Part shown: piece after piece, positions 36,833 through 45,540 of the stretch
Layout: the number at the start of each line of letters is the position of its first letter
Position numbering within the stretch: position 1 is the stretch's first letter
Source of the DNA: Allobosea sp.
Lineage (GTDB): Bacteria > Pseudomonadota > Alphaproteobacteria > Rhizobiales > Beijerinckiaceae
Assembly (NCBI RefSeq): GCF_017308075.1
Contig: NZ_JAFKFX010000040.1
Location: forward strand, 62,001 to 126,000
Direction of reading: 5' to 3'
Length of the DNA stretch: 64,000 nucleotides
Position numbers and translations under genes: made by a program
The notes under the pieces: model-generated
Seen by the model: only the letters and a program-made list of their open reading frames with translations
Told to the model about the DNA's origin: nothing
The model's database searches: none

Positions 36833-37651
36833 ATGGCCGCTGAACTGCCTTTCGAGGAGAGCGCCGCGCCCGAGCGTGCGGTGGACGAGCCGGCGTTCCT
36901 GATCGACGTCGACGGCTATGAAGGGCCGCTCGACTTGCTGCTCGACCTCGCCCGGCGCCAGAAGGTCGATCTGGCGCGGATCTCGATCCTGGCGCTGGCC
37001 GAGCAGTATCTGTCCTTCGTCGAGCGGGCGCGGGAACTGCGCCTCGAGCTCGCCGCCGACTATCTCGTGATGGCGGCCTGGCTCGCCTATCTGAAATCGC
37101 GCCTGCTCCTGCCGGAGCCTCCCAAGGGCGAGGAGCCGAGTGCGGCCGAGCTTGCGACCGCGCTCGCCTTGCGGCTGAAGCGGCTGGAAGCGATCCGGGC
37201 GGCGGCGCAGCGCCTGGCAGTGCGCGAGCGGCTCGGCCGCGACGTCTTCGCGCGCGGGGCGCCGGAGGCGGTGGTCGCCGGGGTGCGCCCGGTCTGGGAG
37301 GCCGAGCTCTACGACCTGCTCGCCGCCTATGCGCAGCAGCGCCAGCGCCATATGCGCACGCCGATGAGTGTCGGCCACCGCCAGGTGCTCTCGCTGGTCG
37401 AGGCGCGCGAGGCGCTGTCGCGGCTGGTCGGCGAAGCCGGTGAGTGGACGGCGATCGACGGCTATCTCGCGCAGTACATGCAGAGCCATGGCATGCCGGC
37501 CGAGACGATGACGGCGACGGTGAAGGCTTCCTCGCTCTCGGCCATGCTCGAAATGGTGCGGGAAGGTGTGCTCGACCTGCGCCAGGACGGCGCCTTCGCG
37601 CCGCTCTATGTCCGTCGGCGCTCGTCCCGGCCGCCGTCTCTGGGATTGTGA
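36833..37651 (+). CDS. scpA: Segregation and condensation protein A
   Basis: 272 aa kleisin subunit that joins SMC dimers. N-terminal motif FLIDVDGYEGPLDLLLDLAR, SILALAEQYLSF and DYLVMAAWLAYLKSRLLLP; the C-terminal winged-helix region includes SSLSAMLEMVREGVLDLRQ. Start ATG at 36833. scpB starts 13 bases after the stop. Confidence 0.95.
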   Translation: MAAELPFEESAAPERAVDEPAFLIDVDGYEGPLDLLLDLARRQKVDLARISILALAEQYLSFVERARELRLELAADYLVMAAWLAYLKSRLLLPEPPKGEEPSAAELATALALRLKRLEAIRAAAQRLAVRERLGRDVFARGAPEAVVAGVRPVWEAELYDLLAAYAQQRQRHMRTPMSVGHRQVLSLVEAREALSRLVGEAGEWTAIDGYLAQYMQSHGMPAETMTATVKASSLSAMLEMVREGVLDLRQDGAFAPLYVRRRSSRPPSLGL

Positions 37652-37664
37652 GGATCTGATCCGC

Positions 37665-38348
37665 ATGGCCCCGGCCGAAGCCCAGAGGGACGAGGACGAC
37701 GAGCGCTGGGACGGCGCCGAGGCGCTGGCTCGCGCCTGCCGCATCGCGGAGGCGCTGCTCTTCGCTTCGACCGCGCCGCTTTCGGCTGAGGAGCTCGCCA
37801 AGTCGGTGCCGGCCAATGTGCCGATCGAGAAGGTGCTGGCGGCGCTGGAGCAAAGCTATGCGATGCGCGGCGTGACGCTGAAGCGCGTCGCCGGCGGCTT
37901 CGCCTTCCGCACCGCGCCCGATCTTGCCTATCTGCTGGCGCCGGAGGCCGAGGCGCCGCGCAGGCTCTCGCGCGCCGCGCTCGAGATCCTGTCGATCATC
38001 GCCTACCACCAGCCGGTGACGCGGGCCGAGATCGAGGAGATCCGCGGGGTCGCCACGGCCAAGGGCACGCTCGACATCCTGCTCGAGGCCGGCTGGGTGC
38101 GGCTGCGCGGCCGCCGCCGCTCGCCCGGGCGGCCGGTGACCTTTGGCACCACGAAGGGCTTCCTCGACCATTTCGGGCTCGACCGCATCGACGACCTGCC
38201 CGGGCTCGACGAATTGAAGGGCGCCGGCTTCATCGAAGGCCGGCTCTCCAAGGACCTCTCGGTGCCGGTTCCGGACGACGATCCGGACCTGCGCGCCGAC
38301 GAGGATCCGCTCGGCGACCTGTTCAGCCCGCTTGACGAAGGCGGCTAG
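37665..38348 (+). CDS. scpB: Segregation and condensation protein B
   Basis: 227 aa, two winged-helix domains: IAEALLFASTAPLSAEELAK near the N-terminus and RLSRAALEILSIIAYHQPVT with RAEIEEIRGVATAKGTLDIL and RPVTFGTTKGFLDHFGL. Dimeric partner of ScpA in chromosome condensation. Acidic C-terminus (DDDPDLRADEDPLGD). Start ATG at 37665; the open frame upstream overlaps scpA and is not needed. Confidence 0.95.
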   Translation: MAPAEAQRDEDDERWDGAEALARACRIAEALLFASTAPLSAEELAKSVPANVPIEKVLAALEQSYAMRGVTLKRVAGGFAFRTAPDLAYLLAPEAEAPRRLSRAALEILSIIAYHQPVTRAEIEEIRGVATAKGTLDILLEAGWVRLRGRRRSPGRPVTFGTTKGFLDHFGLDRIDDLPGLDELKGAGFIEGRLSKDLSVPVPDDDPDLRADEDPLGDLFSPLDEGG

Positions 38349-38395
38349 CCGCCGCACAGCGCGGGGGAGTAGGGGCGCGATCCCATGCCCGCCCC

Positions 38396-38498
38396 GTCAT
38401 CCTGGACGAGCCGCTTCTGCGGCGCAGTCCGGGGTCCGTCGCAGGTCTCTGCGCATTACGATGGATCCCTGGACTTCCGGCGCGAAGCCCGGGATGAC
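38396..38498. repeat. Family C repeat, copy 2
   Basis: GTCATCCTGGACGAG ... AAGCCCGGGATGAC, 103 bases between scpB and the ABC ATPase gene. Contains the inner ATGGATCCCTGG segment seen in other C copies. Confidence 0.75.
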
Positions 38499-38544
38499 GG
38501 TGATTTCATCAGTCCTGGAGCATCCTTTGGCCCGTAGCGAAAGC

Positions 38545-39639
38545 ATGATGCGCCGGCTGGGCTGGGGACGGCGCGGCACCGCCGGCGCCGCCATCCCGGT
38601 CTCGCTCGGCTTCGACGAGGTGACGCAGCGATTCGGCGGCGTGACCGCGCTGGACGCAGTCTCGCTGACGGTCGCTCCGGGCGAGGTCATTGCGCTGCTC
38701 GGTCATTCCGGCTGCGGCAAGACGACGCTGCTGCGGCTCGCAGCCGGCGTCGAGCGGCCGAGCGCCGGCCGGGTTCTGCTCGAGGGGAGGGATGTCGCCT
38801 CGGCCGACGCCTTCGTCGAGCCGGAGGAGCGCGGCGTCGGGCTGGTCTTCCAGGACTATGCGTTGTTCCCGCATCTCAGCGTGCGCGAGAATGTCCGCTT
38901 CGGCCTGCGTGGCTATGGCGATGCGCAGGCGGATGCCACGGCCCTGCGGGCGATCGCGCGCGTCGGCCTCGCCGATCTCGCCGAGGCTTATCCACACATG
39001 CTTTCGGGCGGTGAGCAGCAGCGCGTCGCGCTGGCGCGGGCGGTGGCGCCGCGGCCCGGCGTGCTCCTGATGGACGAGCCCTTCTCCAATCTCGACCGGC
39101 GCCTGCGCGACACGGTGCGCGACGAGACCATGGCGCTGCTCGACGAAATCGGCGCGACCTCGATCATCGTCACCCATGATCCCGAGGATGCGATGCGGAT
39201 CGCCGACCGGATCGTGCTGATGCGCCAGGGTCGGATCGTGCAGATCGGTACGGGCGAGGAGCTCTATCGCAAGCCCATCAGCCTCTTTGCCGCCCGATTT
39301 TTCTGCGATCTTACCGAAATCGACGGGACGGTCGTGCGCGGCGCCGTCGATACGCCGATCGGCCGCTTTCCCGCGAATGGACTGGCCGAAGGCGCGGCGG
39401 CGGTGGTCTGCGTACGCCCGCAAGGCGTCCGGCTCGTGCCTAGGGGCTTCTGCCTGCCCGGCAGGGTGGTGATGCGGCGCTTCCTTGGCGAGGTGGACGA
39501 GCTTCAGATCGCGGTCGACGGGCTCGATAAGCCGCTCACGGCGCGCTTCGCGCAACCGGGGTCGGTTCGCGAGGGCGAGGATGTCGGTCTCGACATCTCG
39601 ACCGACGAAGTCCTTGTGTTCCCTGCTGGGGACACCTAG
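38545..39639 (+). CDS. ABC transporter ATP-binding protein (FbpC/PotA-like), orphan
   Basis: 364 aa. Walker A LLGHSGCGKTTLLRLAAGV, Q-loop LVFQDYALFPHLSV, signature LSGGEQQRVALARA, Walker B LLMDEPFSNLD and H-loop IIVTHDPEDAM are complete. The C-terminal ~120 residues form a TOBE-like domain (ITTEVL-type strands, VCVRPQGVRLVPRG). This is the CUT/FbpC architecture for ferric-iron, polyamine or sugar importers. No permease or binding protein is adjacent. Start ATG at 38545 (MMRRLGWG); the frame runs back to 38332 through the repeat, which is unlikely to be coding. Confidence 0.85.
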   Translation: MMRRLGWGRRGTAGAAIPVSLGFDEVTQRFGGVTALDAVSLTVAPGEVIALLGHSGCGKTTLLRLAAGVERPSAGRVLLEGRDVASADAFVEPEERGVGLVFQDYALFPHLSVRENVRFGLRGYGDAQADATALRAIARVGLADLAEAYPHMLSGGEQQRVALARAVAPRPGVLLMDEPFSNLDRRLRDTVRDETMALLDEIGATSIIVTHDPEDAMRIADRIVLMRQGRIVQIGTGEELYRKPISLFAARFFCDLTEIDGTVVRGAVDTPIGRFPANGLAEGAAAVVCVRPQGVRLVPRGFCLPGRVVMRRFLGEVDELQIAVDGLDKPLTARFAQPGSVREGEDVGLDISTDEVLVFPAGDT

Positions 39640-39705
39640 TTTCCGGCACAAGCGACTGGCCCGGCTGGGAGGTCGGAGGCTGGGTTCAATTCGGAGGAAT
39701 TTGCG

Positions 39706-39945
39706 ATGGGTGGCGTCAGTATCTGGCACTGGGTCGTCGTCGGTGTCATCGTCATGCTGCTCTTCGGCCGCGGCAAGGTCTCGGAGCTGATGGGCGACGT
39801 CGCGAAGGGCATCAAGTCGTTCAAGAAGGGCATGGCGGAGGATGATCCGCCGGAGACCGCCGCGCAGCCGGCCGATCCCAAGGTGATCGACCACAACGCG
39901 CAGACGGCCAATCCCGCCCCTGCCAAGGCCGAAACCAAGGCCTGA
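39706..39945 (+). CDS. tatA: Sec-independent translocase TatA
   Basis: 79 aa. One N-terminal membrane segment ([15 protein letters not shown]), then the amphipathic helix with [24 protein letters not shown], standard for TatA, and a polar Ala/Pro-rich tail. It forms the translocation pore for folded proteins; several proteins in this window (the VOC protein and the TRAP binding protein) carry Tat signals. Start ATG at 39706 with GGAGGAATT before it. Confidence 0.95.
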   Translation: MGGVSIWHWVVVGVIVMLLFGRGKVSELMGDVAKGIKSFKKGMAEDDPPETAAQPADPKVIDHNAQTANPAPAKAETKA

Positions 39946-40031
39946 TGGCGCGCCGCCAGCGCGCGTCCCGATCGGTCGCGCGCGGCCGGACGCAGAGGAA
40001 TGCGCTGGATCGATATCTCGAGCAGGCCGGC

Positions 40032-40056
40032 CCGCAAAAGTGGTTTCCACTTGCGG
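40032..40056. repeat. Short palindrome of family D type
   Basis: CCGCAAAAGTGG-TTT-CCACTTGCGG, followed by GCATGCTCTAGAGCGG. It resembles the urtD-urtE element (AAAAGTGG core) and fills the 158-base tatA-tatB gap. Confidence 0.6.
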
Positions 40057-40103
40057 CCGCGCATGCTCTAGAGCGGCGTGGGTGGCGAGAGGACTAGCCG
40101 TCG

Positions 40104-40649
40104 ATGTTCGACATCGCCTGGAGCGAATTATTGCTGGTCGGGGGCGTCGCGCTCATCGTGATCGGCCCCAAGGAATTGCCGGGCGCGCTGCGCACTGCCG
40201 GACAGATGGTCGGCAAGGTCAGGCGCATGGCCGCGGAATTCCAGGGGCAGTTCAACGATGCGATGCGCGAGGCGGAGCTTCACGACCTGAAGAAGCAGGT
40301 CGAGGACATCGGCACCTCGGTGCAGGCCTCGACCAATTTCGACCCGATCGAGCCGATGAAGGATTTCGGCACGCCGGCCGCGCCGAAGCCCGACGAGGCG
40401 GCGGTCAAGGAGGCGGAAGCCAAGCTCGCGGCGATTCCCGGGCCGGAGCCCTTGCCCGAAATCGTGATCGATCCGGCACCGGTTGCGGCCGCCCAGGAGC
40501 CGGCCAAGCCGAAGCGCCGGCGCAAGACGGTCGCCACCGAGGAGCCCGTGATCCCGGAGGCTGAAGCCGCGTCGCCGGAGCCGGTCGCCAAGCCCGCCCG
40601 CAAGCGCAAGCCCAAGGCCGCCCAGAATGAAGACGGGAGCCCGGCATGA
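40104..40649 (+). CDS. tatB: Sec-independent translocase TatB
   Basis: 181 aa. N-terminal membrane segment with the conserved glutamate ([21 protein letters not shown]-type, residues 2-22), hinge GPKELP and amphipathic helix [20 protein letters not shown]. The long charged tail is rich in Pro, Ala, Glu and Lys. It forms the signal-recognising complex with TatC. Its TGA overlaps the tatC ATG by four bases. Confidence 0.95.
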   Translation: MFDIAWSELLLVGGVALIVIGPKELPGALRTAGQMVGKVRRMAAEFQGQFNDAMREAELHDLKKQVEDIGTSVQASTNFDPIEPMKDFGTPAAPKPDEAAVKEAEAKLAAIPGPEPLPEIVIDPAPVAAAQEPAKPKRRRKTVATEEPVIPEAEAASPEPVAKPARKRKPKAAQNEDGSPA

Positions 40650-41485
40650 GCCTCGCCGAGGTGAAGACGCCTTCGGATCGCGAGGGCGAAGATGACATCG
40701 AGGCTTCGCGCGCTCCGCTGATCGACCATCTGATCGAGCTGCGCTCGCGGCTTATCAAGTCGCTGGTCGCCTTCCTGATCATGTTCTTCGTCTGCTTCGC
40801 CTTCGCGACGCAGATCTACAATCTCCTGGTCCAGCCCTATGTCTGGGCGGCGGGGCCGGGCGCCAATGTCCAGCTGATCTACACGGCGCCGCTGGAATAT
40901 CTCTTCACGCAGATCAAGATCGCGGCGTTCGGCGCGGGCTTCTTCGCCTTCCCGGTGATCGCGACGCAGATCTACAAATTCGTCGCGCCGGGGCTCTACA
41001 AGAACGAGCGCCAGGCCTTCGCGCCCTATCTCGCGGCGACGCCGATCTTCTTCGTGCTCGGCGCGGCCATGGTCTATTTCTTCGCCATGCCGGTGCTGAT
41101 GAAGTTCTCGATCGGCATGCAGCAGGCGGCGACCGAGGGACAGGCCGGCATCCAGCTCCTGCCCAAGGTCAGCGAATATCTCTCGCTGATCATGACGCTG
41201 ATCTTCGCCTTCGGCGTCTCTTTCCAGCTGCCGGTGATCCTGACCCTGCTCGGTCAGGCCGGGATCGTCTCCTCGCAGTTCCTGAAGGAGAAGCGCCGCT
41301 ACGCCATCGTCTTCGTCTTCGTGGTCGCAGCCGTGCTGACGCCGCCGGACGTGATCTCGCAGCTGATGCTCGCCGTGCCGATGCTGTTGCTCTACGAGCT
41401 CTCGGTGTTCGCGGTGCGCCATGTCGAGAAGAAGCGCGACGAGAAGAAGGCGGCGGAAGAGGCGGCAGAGAAGGCCGGCGAGTAG
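40646..41485 (+). CDS. tatC: Sec-independent translocase TatC
   Basis: 279 aa, six membrane segments. The first loop carries the conserved [17 protein letters not shown], followed by [23 protein letters not shown] and the periplasmic [21 protein letters not shown], with the C-terminal [21 protein letters not shown]. Core receptor for twin-arginine signals. Start ATG at 40646 overlapping tatB. Confidence 0.96.
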   Translation: MSLAEVKTPSDREGEDDIEASRAPLIDHLIELRSRLIKSLVAFLIMFFVCFAFATQIYNLLVQPYVWAAGPGANVQLIYTAPLEYLFTQIKIAAFGAGFFAFPVIATQIYKFVAPGLYKNERQAFAPYLAATPIFFVLGAAMVYFFAMPVLMKFSIGMQQAATEGQAGIQLLPKVSEYLSLIMTLIFAFGVSFQLPVILTLLGQAGIVSSQFLKEKRRYAIVFVFVVAAVLTPPDVISQLMLAVPMLLLYELSVFAVRHVEKKRDEKKAAEEAAEKAGE

Positions 41486-41511
41486 GTCGCTGAACGGCTT
41501 CGGCTGAACTC

Positions 41512-41610
41512 GTCATTCCGGCCGGAAAGCGGCGCAGATCCAGAATCCATCCTAGAGCGATGTGCACTACGATGGGTTCCGGTGCTTCGCTTCGCTGCGA
41601 CCGGAATGAC
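41512..41610. repeat. Family C repeat, copy 3 (left flank of GIY-YIG gene)
   Basis: 99 bases with perfect 10-base ends GTCATTCCGG/CCGGAATGAC. Starts 26 bases after the tatC stop and ends 7 bases before the GIY-YIG start codon; its right end supplies part of that gene's ribosome-binding region. Confidence 0.85.
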
Positions 41611-41617
41611 GGAGGTG

Positions 41618-41905
41618 ATGGTGTGGGTCTACATCATGGCCAGCGGCTGGAACGGGACGCTCTATGTCGGCGTTACCAACAGCCTGAGCCGGCGCATGGC
41701 CGAGCACCGAGAGGGCAGGGGCTCTGAGTTCGCCCGGAAATATGGGGTCGTCCATCTCGTCTATGCCGAGCGTTTCGCGCGCGCCGCCGAAGCCATCGCG
41801 CAAGAGAAGTTGATGAAGCGCTGGCGGCGCGAGCGGAAGGTCGCGCTGATCAATGCCAGCAACCCAACTTGGCGGGACCTCTACGACACCATCCATTTGG
41901 ATTGA
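41618..41905 (+). CDS. GIY-YIG domain nuclease, small single-domain type (copy 1)
   Basis: 95 aa, a stand-alone GIY-YIG domain of the URI/UPF0213 type. Motifs: WVYIMASGWNGTLYVGVTN (both tyrosines of the GIY and YIG elements), catalytic arginine in LSRRMAEHREG, and catalytic glutamate in AIAQEKLMKRWRRERK, all intact, so single-strand or structure-specific DNA cleavage is plausible. GGAGGTG lies just upstream; ATG 41618 or GTG 41621 is the start. The gene is bracketed by two family C palindromes (7 and 18 bases away) and the whole cassette lies between tatC and serS. Confidence 0.88.
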   Translation: MVWVYIMASGWNGTLYVGVTNSLSRRMAEHREGRGSEFARKYGVVHLVYAERFARAAEAIAQEKLMKRWRRERKVALINASNPTWRDLYDTIHLD

Positions 41906-41923
41906 TCGGGGTGCTCCCTTTCC

Positions 41924-42029
41924 GTCATCCTGGGCTTCGCGCAGCGAAGTCCCGGGATCCATCGTAGAACTCCGGAGTTCCGTGATGGATCCCGGAGCTG
42001 CGCCGCTGGCGCGGCTTGTCCAGGATGAC
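41924..42029. repeat. Family C repeat, copy 4 (right flank of GIY-YIG gene)
   Basis: 106 bases with perfect 10-base ends GTCATCCTGG/CCAGGATGAC and an inner GGGATCCATC/GATGGATCCC stem. Begins 18 bases after the GIY-YIG stop. Confidence 0.85.
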
Positions 42030-42129
42030 GGGGAGGGCGGTGGATAGGCAGCTGCCAAGGATGGCAGTTCCCTCGCGCGCCGTCCCGGTCTACAGCATCA
42101 CGCTCTTTCGATTAACGGCGTGACTGGCG

Positions 42130-43431
42130 ATGTACGACATCAAATGGATTCGCGAGAATGCGGAAGCGTTCGACCGGGGGCTGAAGCGGCGCGGGCTGGA
42201 GCCCCTGTCCTCCTCGCTGCTCGCGCTCGACGACACCCGCCGTGCGGCCATCGCCAAGGCGCAAGCCGCGCAGGAGCGCCGCAACGCCCTCTCCAAGGAG
42301 ATCGGCAAGGCGATGGGGGCGAAGGACCTCGCCCTCGCCGAGAAGCTCAAGGCCGAGGTCGCGGCACTGAAGGATGCCGGTCCTGCGCTCGAGGCGGAGG
42401 AGCGGGCCGCGGTCGAGGCGCTCAGCGAGCAGCTCGCGGCGATCCCGAACCAGCCGCATGAGGATGTGCCGGAAGGCGCCGATGAGCACGGCAATGTCGA
42501 GCACAGCCGCCATGGCGAGAAGCCGGAGCAGGGCGGCAAGCGCCTGATCGGTGTCAACCAGCCGAAGGAGCATTACGAGCTCGGCGAGGCGCTCGGCCAG
42601 ATGGATTTCGAGAAGGCGGCCAAGCTCTCGGGCTCGCGTTTCGTCGTGCTCGACCGGCAGATCGCCAGGCTGAACCGCGCCATCGGCCAGTTCATGCTCG
42701 ACACCCATGTCGAGGAGCACGGCTACACCGAGGTCAATCCGCCGCTGATGGTGCGGGACGACGCGATGTTCGGCACGGCGCAGTTGCCGAAGTTCCGCGA
42801 CGACCAGTTTCGCGCCGGCGAGGATCATTGGCTCATCCCCACCGCCGAGGTGCCGCTGACCAATCTGGTGCGCGAATCGATTCTCTCCGAGGAGGAGCTG
42901 CCGCGCCGCTTCACCGCGCTGACGCCGTGCTTCCGGGCCGAGGCCGGCTCGGCCGGCCGCGACACCCGCGGCATGCTGCGCCAGCACCAGTTCGAGAAGG
43001 TCGAGCTGGTCTCGATCACCGCGCCGGAAAAGTCGCGCGAGGAGCATGAGCGCATGCTCGCCTGCGCCGAGGCCGTGCTGAAGAAGCTCGACCTGCATTA
43101 TCGCGTGATGACTTTGTGCACCGGCGACATGGGTTTTGCCTCGCAGAAGACCTACGACATCGAGGTCTGGCTGCCGGGCCAGAAGACCTATCGCGAGATC
43201 TCGTCCTGCTCGGTCTGCGGCGATTTCCAGGCGCGGCGGATGAACGCCCGCTACAAGACCAAGGACGGCAAGGGCCCGTTCTTCGTCCACACCCTCAACG
43301 GCTCGGGCACGGCGGTCGGCCGCGCGCTGATCGCCGTGATGGAGAACTACCAGAACGCCGACGGCTCGATCACCGTGCCGGAGGCGCTGGTTCCCTATAT
43401 GCGCGGGGTGACCCGCATCGAGAAGGCGTGA
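42130..43431 (+). CDS. serS: Seryl-tRNA synthetase
   Basis: 433 aa class II aminoacyl-tRNA synthetase. N-terminal antiparallel coiled coil (about residues 30-100, [20 protein letters not shown]), then the catalytic core with motif 2 [31 protein letters not shown] and motif 3 [20 protein letters not shown]. It charges tRNA-Ser and tRNA-Sec. Start ATG at 42130 ([14 protein letters not shown]). Confidence 0.97.
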   Translation: MYDIKWIRENAEAFDRGLKRRGLEPLSSSLLALDDTRRAAIAKAQAAQERRNALSKEIGKAMGAKDLALAEKLKAEVAALKDAGPALEAEERAAVEALSEQLAAIPNQPHEDVPEGADEHGNVEHSRHGEKPEQGGKRLIGVNQPKEHYELGEALGQMDFEKAAKLSGSRFVVLDRQIARLNRAIGQFMLDTHVEEHGYTEVNPPLMVRDDAMFGTAQLPKFRDDQFRAGEDHWLIPTAEVPLTNLVRESILSEEELPRRFTALTPCFRAEAGSAGRDTRGMLRQHQFEKVELVSITAPEKSREEHERMLACAEAVLKKLDLHYRVMTLCTGDMGFASQKTYDIEVWLPGQKTYREISSCSVCGDFQARRMNARYKTKDGKGPFFVHTLNGSGTAVGRALIAVMENYQNADGSITVPEALVPYMRGVTRIEKA

Positions 43432-43449
43432 CGGCGGGCGCCGCCTCAC

Positions 43450-43589
43450 CCTTCTCCCCTTGCGGGAGAAGGTGGCCCGAAGGGCCGGATGAGGGGTCGC
43501 GCCACCGCTCGTGCTTGGGTATCGGGAGAGAGATGGCCGGCAACGCCGCGCGACCCCTCACCCCAACCCTCTCCCGCAGGGGGAGAGGG
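43450..43589. repeat. Family A palindromic repeat (inverted pair)
   Basis: Left arm CTTCTCCCCTTGCGGGAGAA plus GGTGGCCCGAAGGGCCGGAT and inverted right arm ending CTCTCCCGCAGGGGGAGAGG. It occupies most of the 210-base serS-surE gap. Confidence 0.85.
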
Positions 43590-43641
43590 CGTCCGTCGCG
43601 GTTCGCCGCCCCTTCATTGCCTAGCTGAGAGACCGTTCGAC

Positions 43642-44403
43642 ATGCGCATCCTAGTGACCAATGACGACGGCATCCATGCCGAGGGGCTGGCCGTGCTGGA
43701 GCGCATCGCCGCCCAGCTCTCCGACGATGTCTGGGTGGTCGCGCCCGAGACCGACCAGTCGGGCGTCGCGCATTCGCTGTCGCTGTCGAACCCGCTGCGC
43801 CTACGCCAGATCGAGGAGAAGCGCTTCGCCGTGCAGGGCACGCCGACCGATTGCGTGATCATGGCGGTGCGCTCGATCCTCGCCGAAGCCAAGCCCGACC
43901 TCGTGCTCTCCGGCGTCAATCGCGGCCAGAACGTCGCGGAGGACGTGACCTATTCCGGCACCATCGCCGCGGCGATGGAGGGCACGCTGCTCGGCATCCC
44001 CTCGATCGCGGTGAGCCAGGCCTACACGCCGGGCGACCGCAACAAGATCAGCTGGGACTGCGCCGAGCAGCACGCGCCGCCGATCATCCGGCGTCTGCTG
44101 GAGGAGGGGATTCCCAAGGACATCCTGTTCAACCTCAACTTCCCGAATCTCCCGCCGGCCGAGGTCAAGGGCGTGGCGGTGACGGTGCAGGGCCGGCGCG
44201 ACCAGGAACTGGTCAAGCTCGAGCCGCGCCAGGATGGCCGCGGCAACCCGTATTTCTGGATCGCCTTCCAGCGCTCGAAGCGCGATCCGGCGAACGGCAC
44301 GGATCTGCGGGCGCTGGCCGAGGGCAAGATCTCGCTGACGCCCCTGGAACTCGACCTGACCCACGAGCCGACACTGACCCGCTTCGCACAGGTCTTCGCG
44401 TGA
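43642..44403 (+). CDS. surE: 5'/3'-nucleotidase SurE
   Basis: 253 aa metal-dependent nucleoside-monophosphate phosphatase. N-terminal signature [16 protein letters not shown] with the metal-binding aspartates, [41 protein letters not shown] and the C-terminal [15 protein letters not shown]. Start ATG at 43642. Its pairing with pcm downstream is a widely conserved arrangement. Confidence 0.96.
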   Translation: MRILVTNDDGIHAEGLAVLERIAAQLSDDVWVVAPETDQSGVAHSLSLSNPLRLRQIEEKRFAVQGTPTDCVIMAVRSILAEAKPDLVLSGVNRGQNVAEDVTYSGTIAAAMEGTLLGIPSIAVSQAYTPGDRNKISWDCAEQHAPPIIRRLLEEGIPKDILFNLNFPNLPPAEVKGVAVTVQGRRDQELVKLEPRQDGRGNPYFWIAFQRSKRDPANGTDLRALAEGKISLTPLELDLTHEPTLTRFAQVFA

Positions 44404-44442
44404 CGGAGGGCGCCGGCTCGGCGGTGCTTGGCTGATGAGCCC

Positions 44443-44546
44443 GTCATGCCGGGCAAGCGGAGAAGCCGCCCAGCTCCGGAAATTATCGGAGGGCTCTGCG
44501 CCCTGCGATGATTTCACGCGCTCCGCTGCGCTGCGGCGGGAATGAC
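44443..44546. repeat. Family C repeat, copy 5
   Basis: GTCATGCCGGGCAAG ... GCGGCGGGAATGAC, 104 bases between surE and pcm. The inner TCCGGAAATTATCGGAG stem is unique to this copy. Confidence 0.7.
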
Positions 44547-44599
44547 GGCGTTCGGTTTCTGCTCGGCGAGCGACCACTCCGGTTCGGGACGGGAATGCG

Positions 44600-45259
44600 A
44601 TGACCGAGGAGGGGGCCAGCAGCGAGAGCGAGCGCACCGTCGCCTTTCTCCTCTCGCTTCGCGCGCGCGGCGTGCGCGACCTCGCTCTGCTGCGCGCGAT
44701 GGAAAAGGTGTCGCGCGAGCATTTCGCGCCGTCGCGCTTCGCCGATCTCGCGCGCCAGGACGTCTCCGTGCCCTTGCCCTGCGGCCAGACCATGACGGCG
44801 CCGCACACGGTCGCGGCCCTGCTCGGCGCACTCGAGCTCAAGCCCGGCTGCCGGGTGCTCGAGATCGGCTCCGGCTCCGGCTATGTCGCGGCGCTGATGG
44901 GGACGATGGGCGCGCAGGTCGTCTCGCTCGAGCGCTACCGCACGCTCGCTCTCGCCGCCCATGAGCGGCTGGCCGGAGGCGGCTTTTCCGGATCGGTCGA
45001 GCTGCACCATGCCGACGGCTTCCAGCCCGATCGCGCGCTCGGCCGCTTCGATCGCATCCTCGTCAATGGCGTGATGCAGGTGTTGCCTGAGGCGCTATTG
45101 GCCCGGCTCGGGCAGGGCGGGCGCCTCGTCGCGGCGCTGCCGGGCGAGGGGGGCACCCGGCGCGTCGTGGTGACGAGCGGTGAGAATGGTTTCGAGCATG
45201 CGCTCGGCCCGGCGATCCGCCTGCCGCCGCTGGCGCCCGGCCTGGCGCTGGCGCTCTGA
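44600..45259 (+). CDS. pcm: Protein-L-isoaspartate O-methyltransferase
   Basis: 219 aa SAM-dependent repair methyltransferase acting on damaged aspartyl residues. Motifs: REHFAPSRFADLARQDVSVP, LPCGQTMTAPHTVAALLGAL, motif I VLEIGSGSGYVAALMG and post-I VVSLERYRTLA. Start ATG at 44600. Follows surE as in many Proteobacteria; the repeat at 44443 lies between them. Confidence 0.92.
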   Translation: MTEEGASSESERTVAFLLSLRARGVRDLALLRAMEKVSREHFAPSRFADLARQDVSVPLPCGQTMTAPHTVAALLGALELKPGCRVLEIGSGSGYVAALMGTMGAQVVSLERYRTLALAAHERLAGGGFSGSVELHHADGFQPDRALGRFDRILVNGVMQVLPEALLARLGQGGRLVAALPGEGGTRRVVVTSGENGFEHALGPAIRLPPLAPGLALAL

Positions 45260-45287
45260 AGGCCGGTCGGGAAAGGAAGCCCTCAGC

Positions 45288-45389
45288 CTGAGGAGCCGTG
45301 CGGCAGCGTCTCGCAAGGATGCTCCGGATGGTTTTTCTGAACCTGCCGAGGCGTTCTTCGCCACTCCATCCATGCGGAACGGCTCCTCA
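45288..45389. repeat. Family G inverted repeat
   Basis: Perfect 12-base ends CTGAGGAGCCGT/ACGGCTCCTCAG, 102 bases apart, with GCGTCTCGCAAGGATG inside. It fills part of the 281-base pcm to LysM/LytM gap; only one copy is seen in the window. Confidence 0.65.
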
Positions 45390-45540
45390 GGATCAGGGCT
45401 GCGGGAAACTCGAACAGGCGCCGAGGCAGAGTTCGCCGGCTTCAAAATTTACGCCGGCTCCTCCTCGCGAAACGGTTTCGTAACCTAACCGCCGCTTTAA
45501 TGCGGACCATAGAGTTGCGTCGTTCGCGAGTGCTGAGTCC

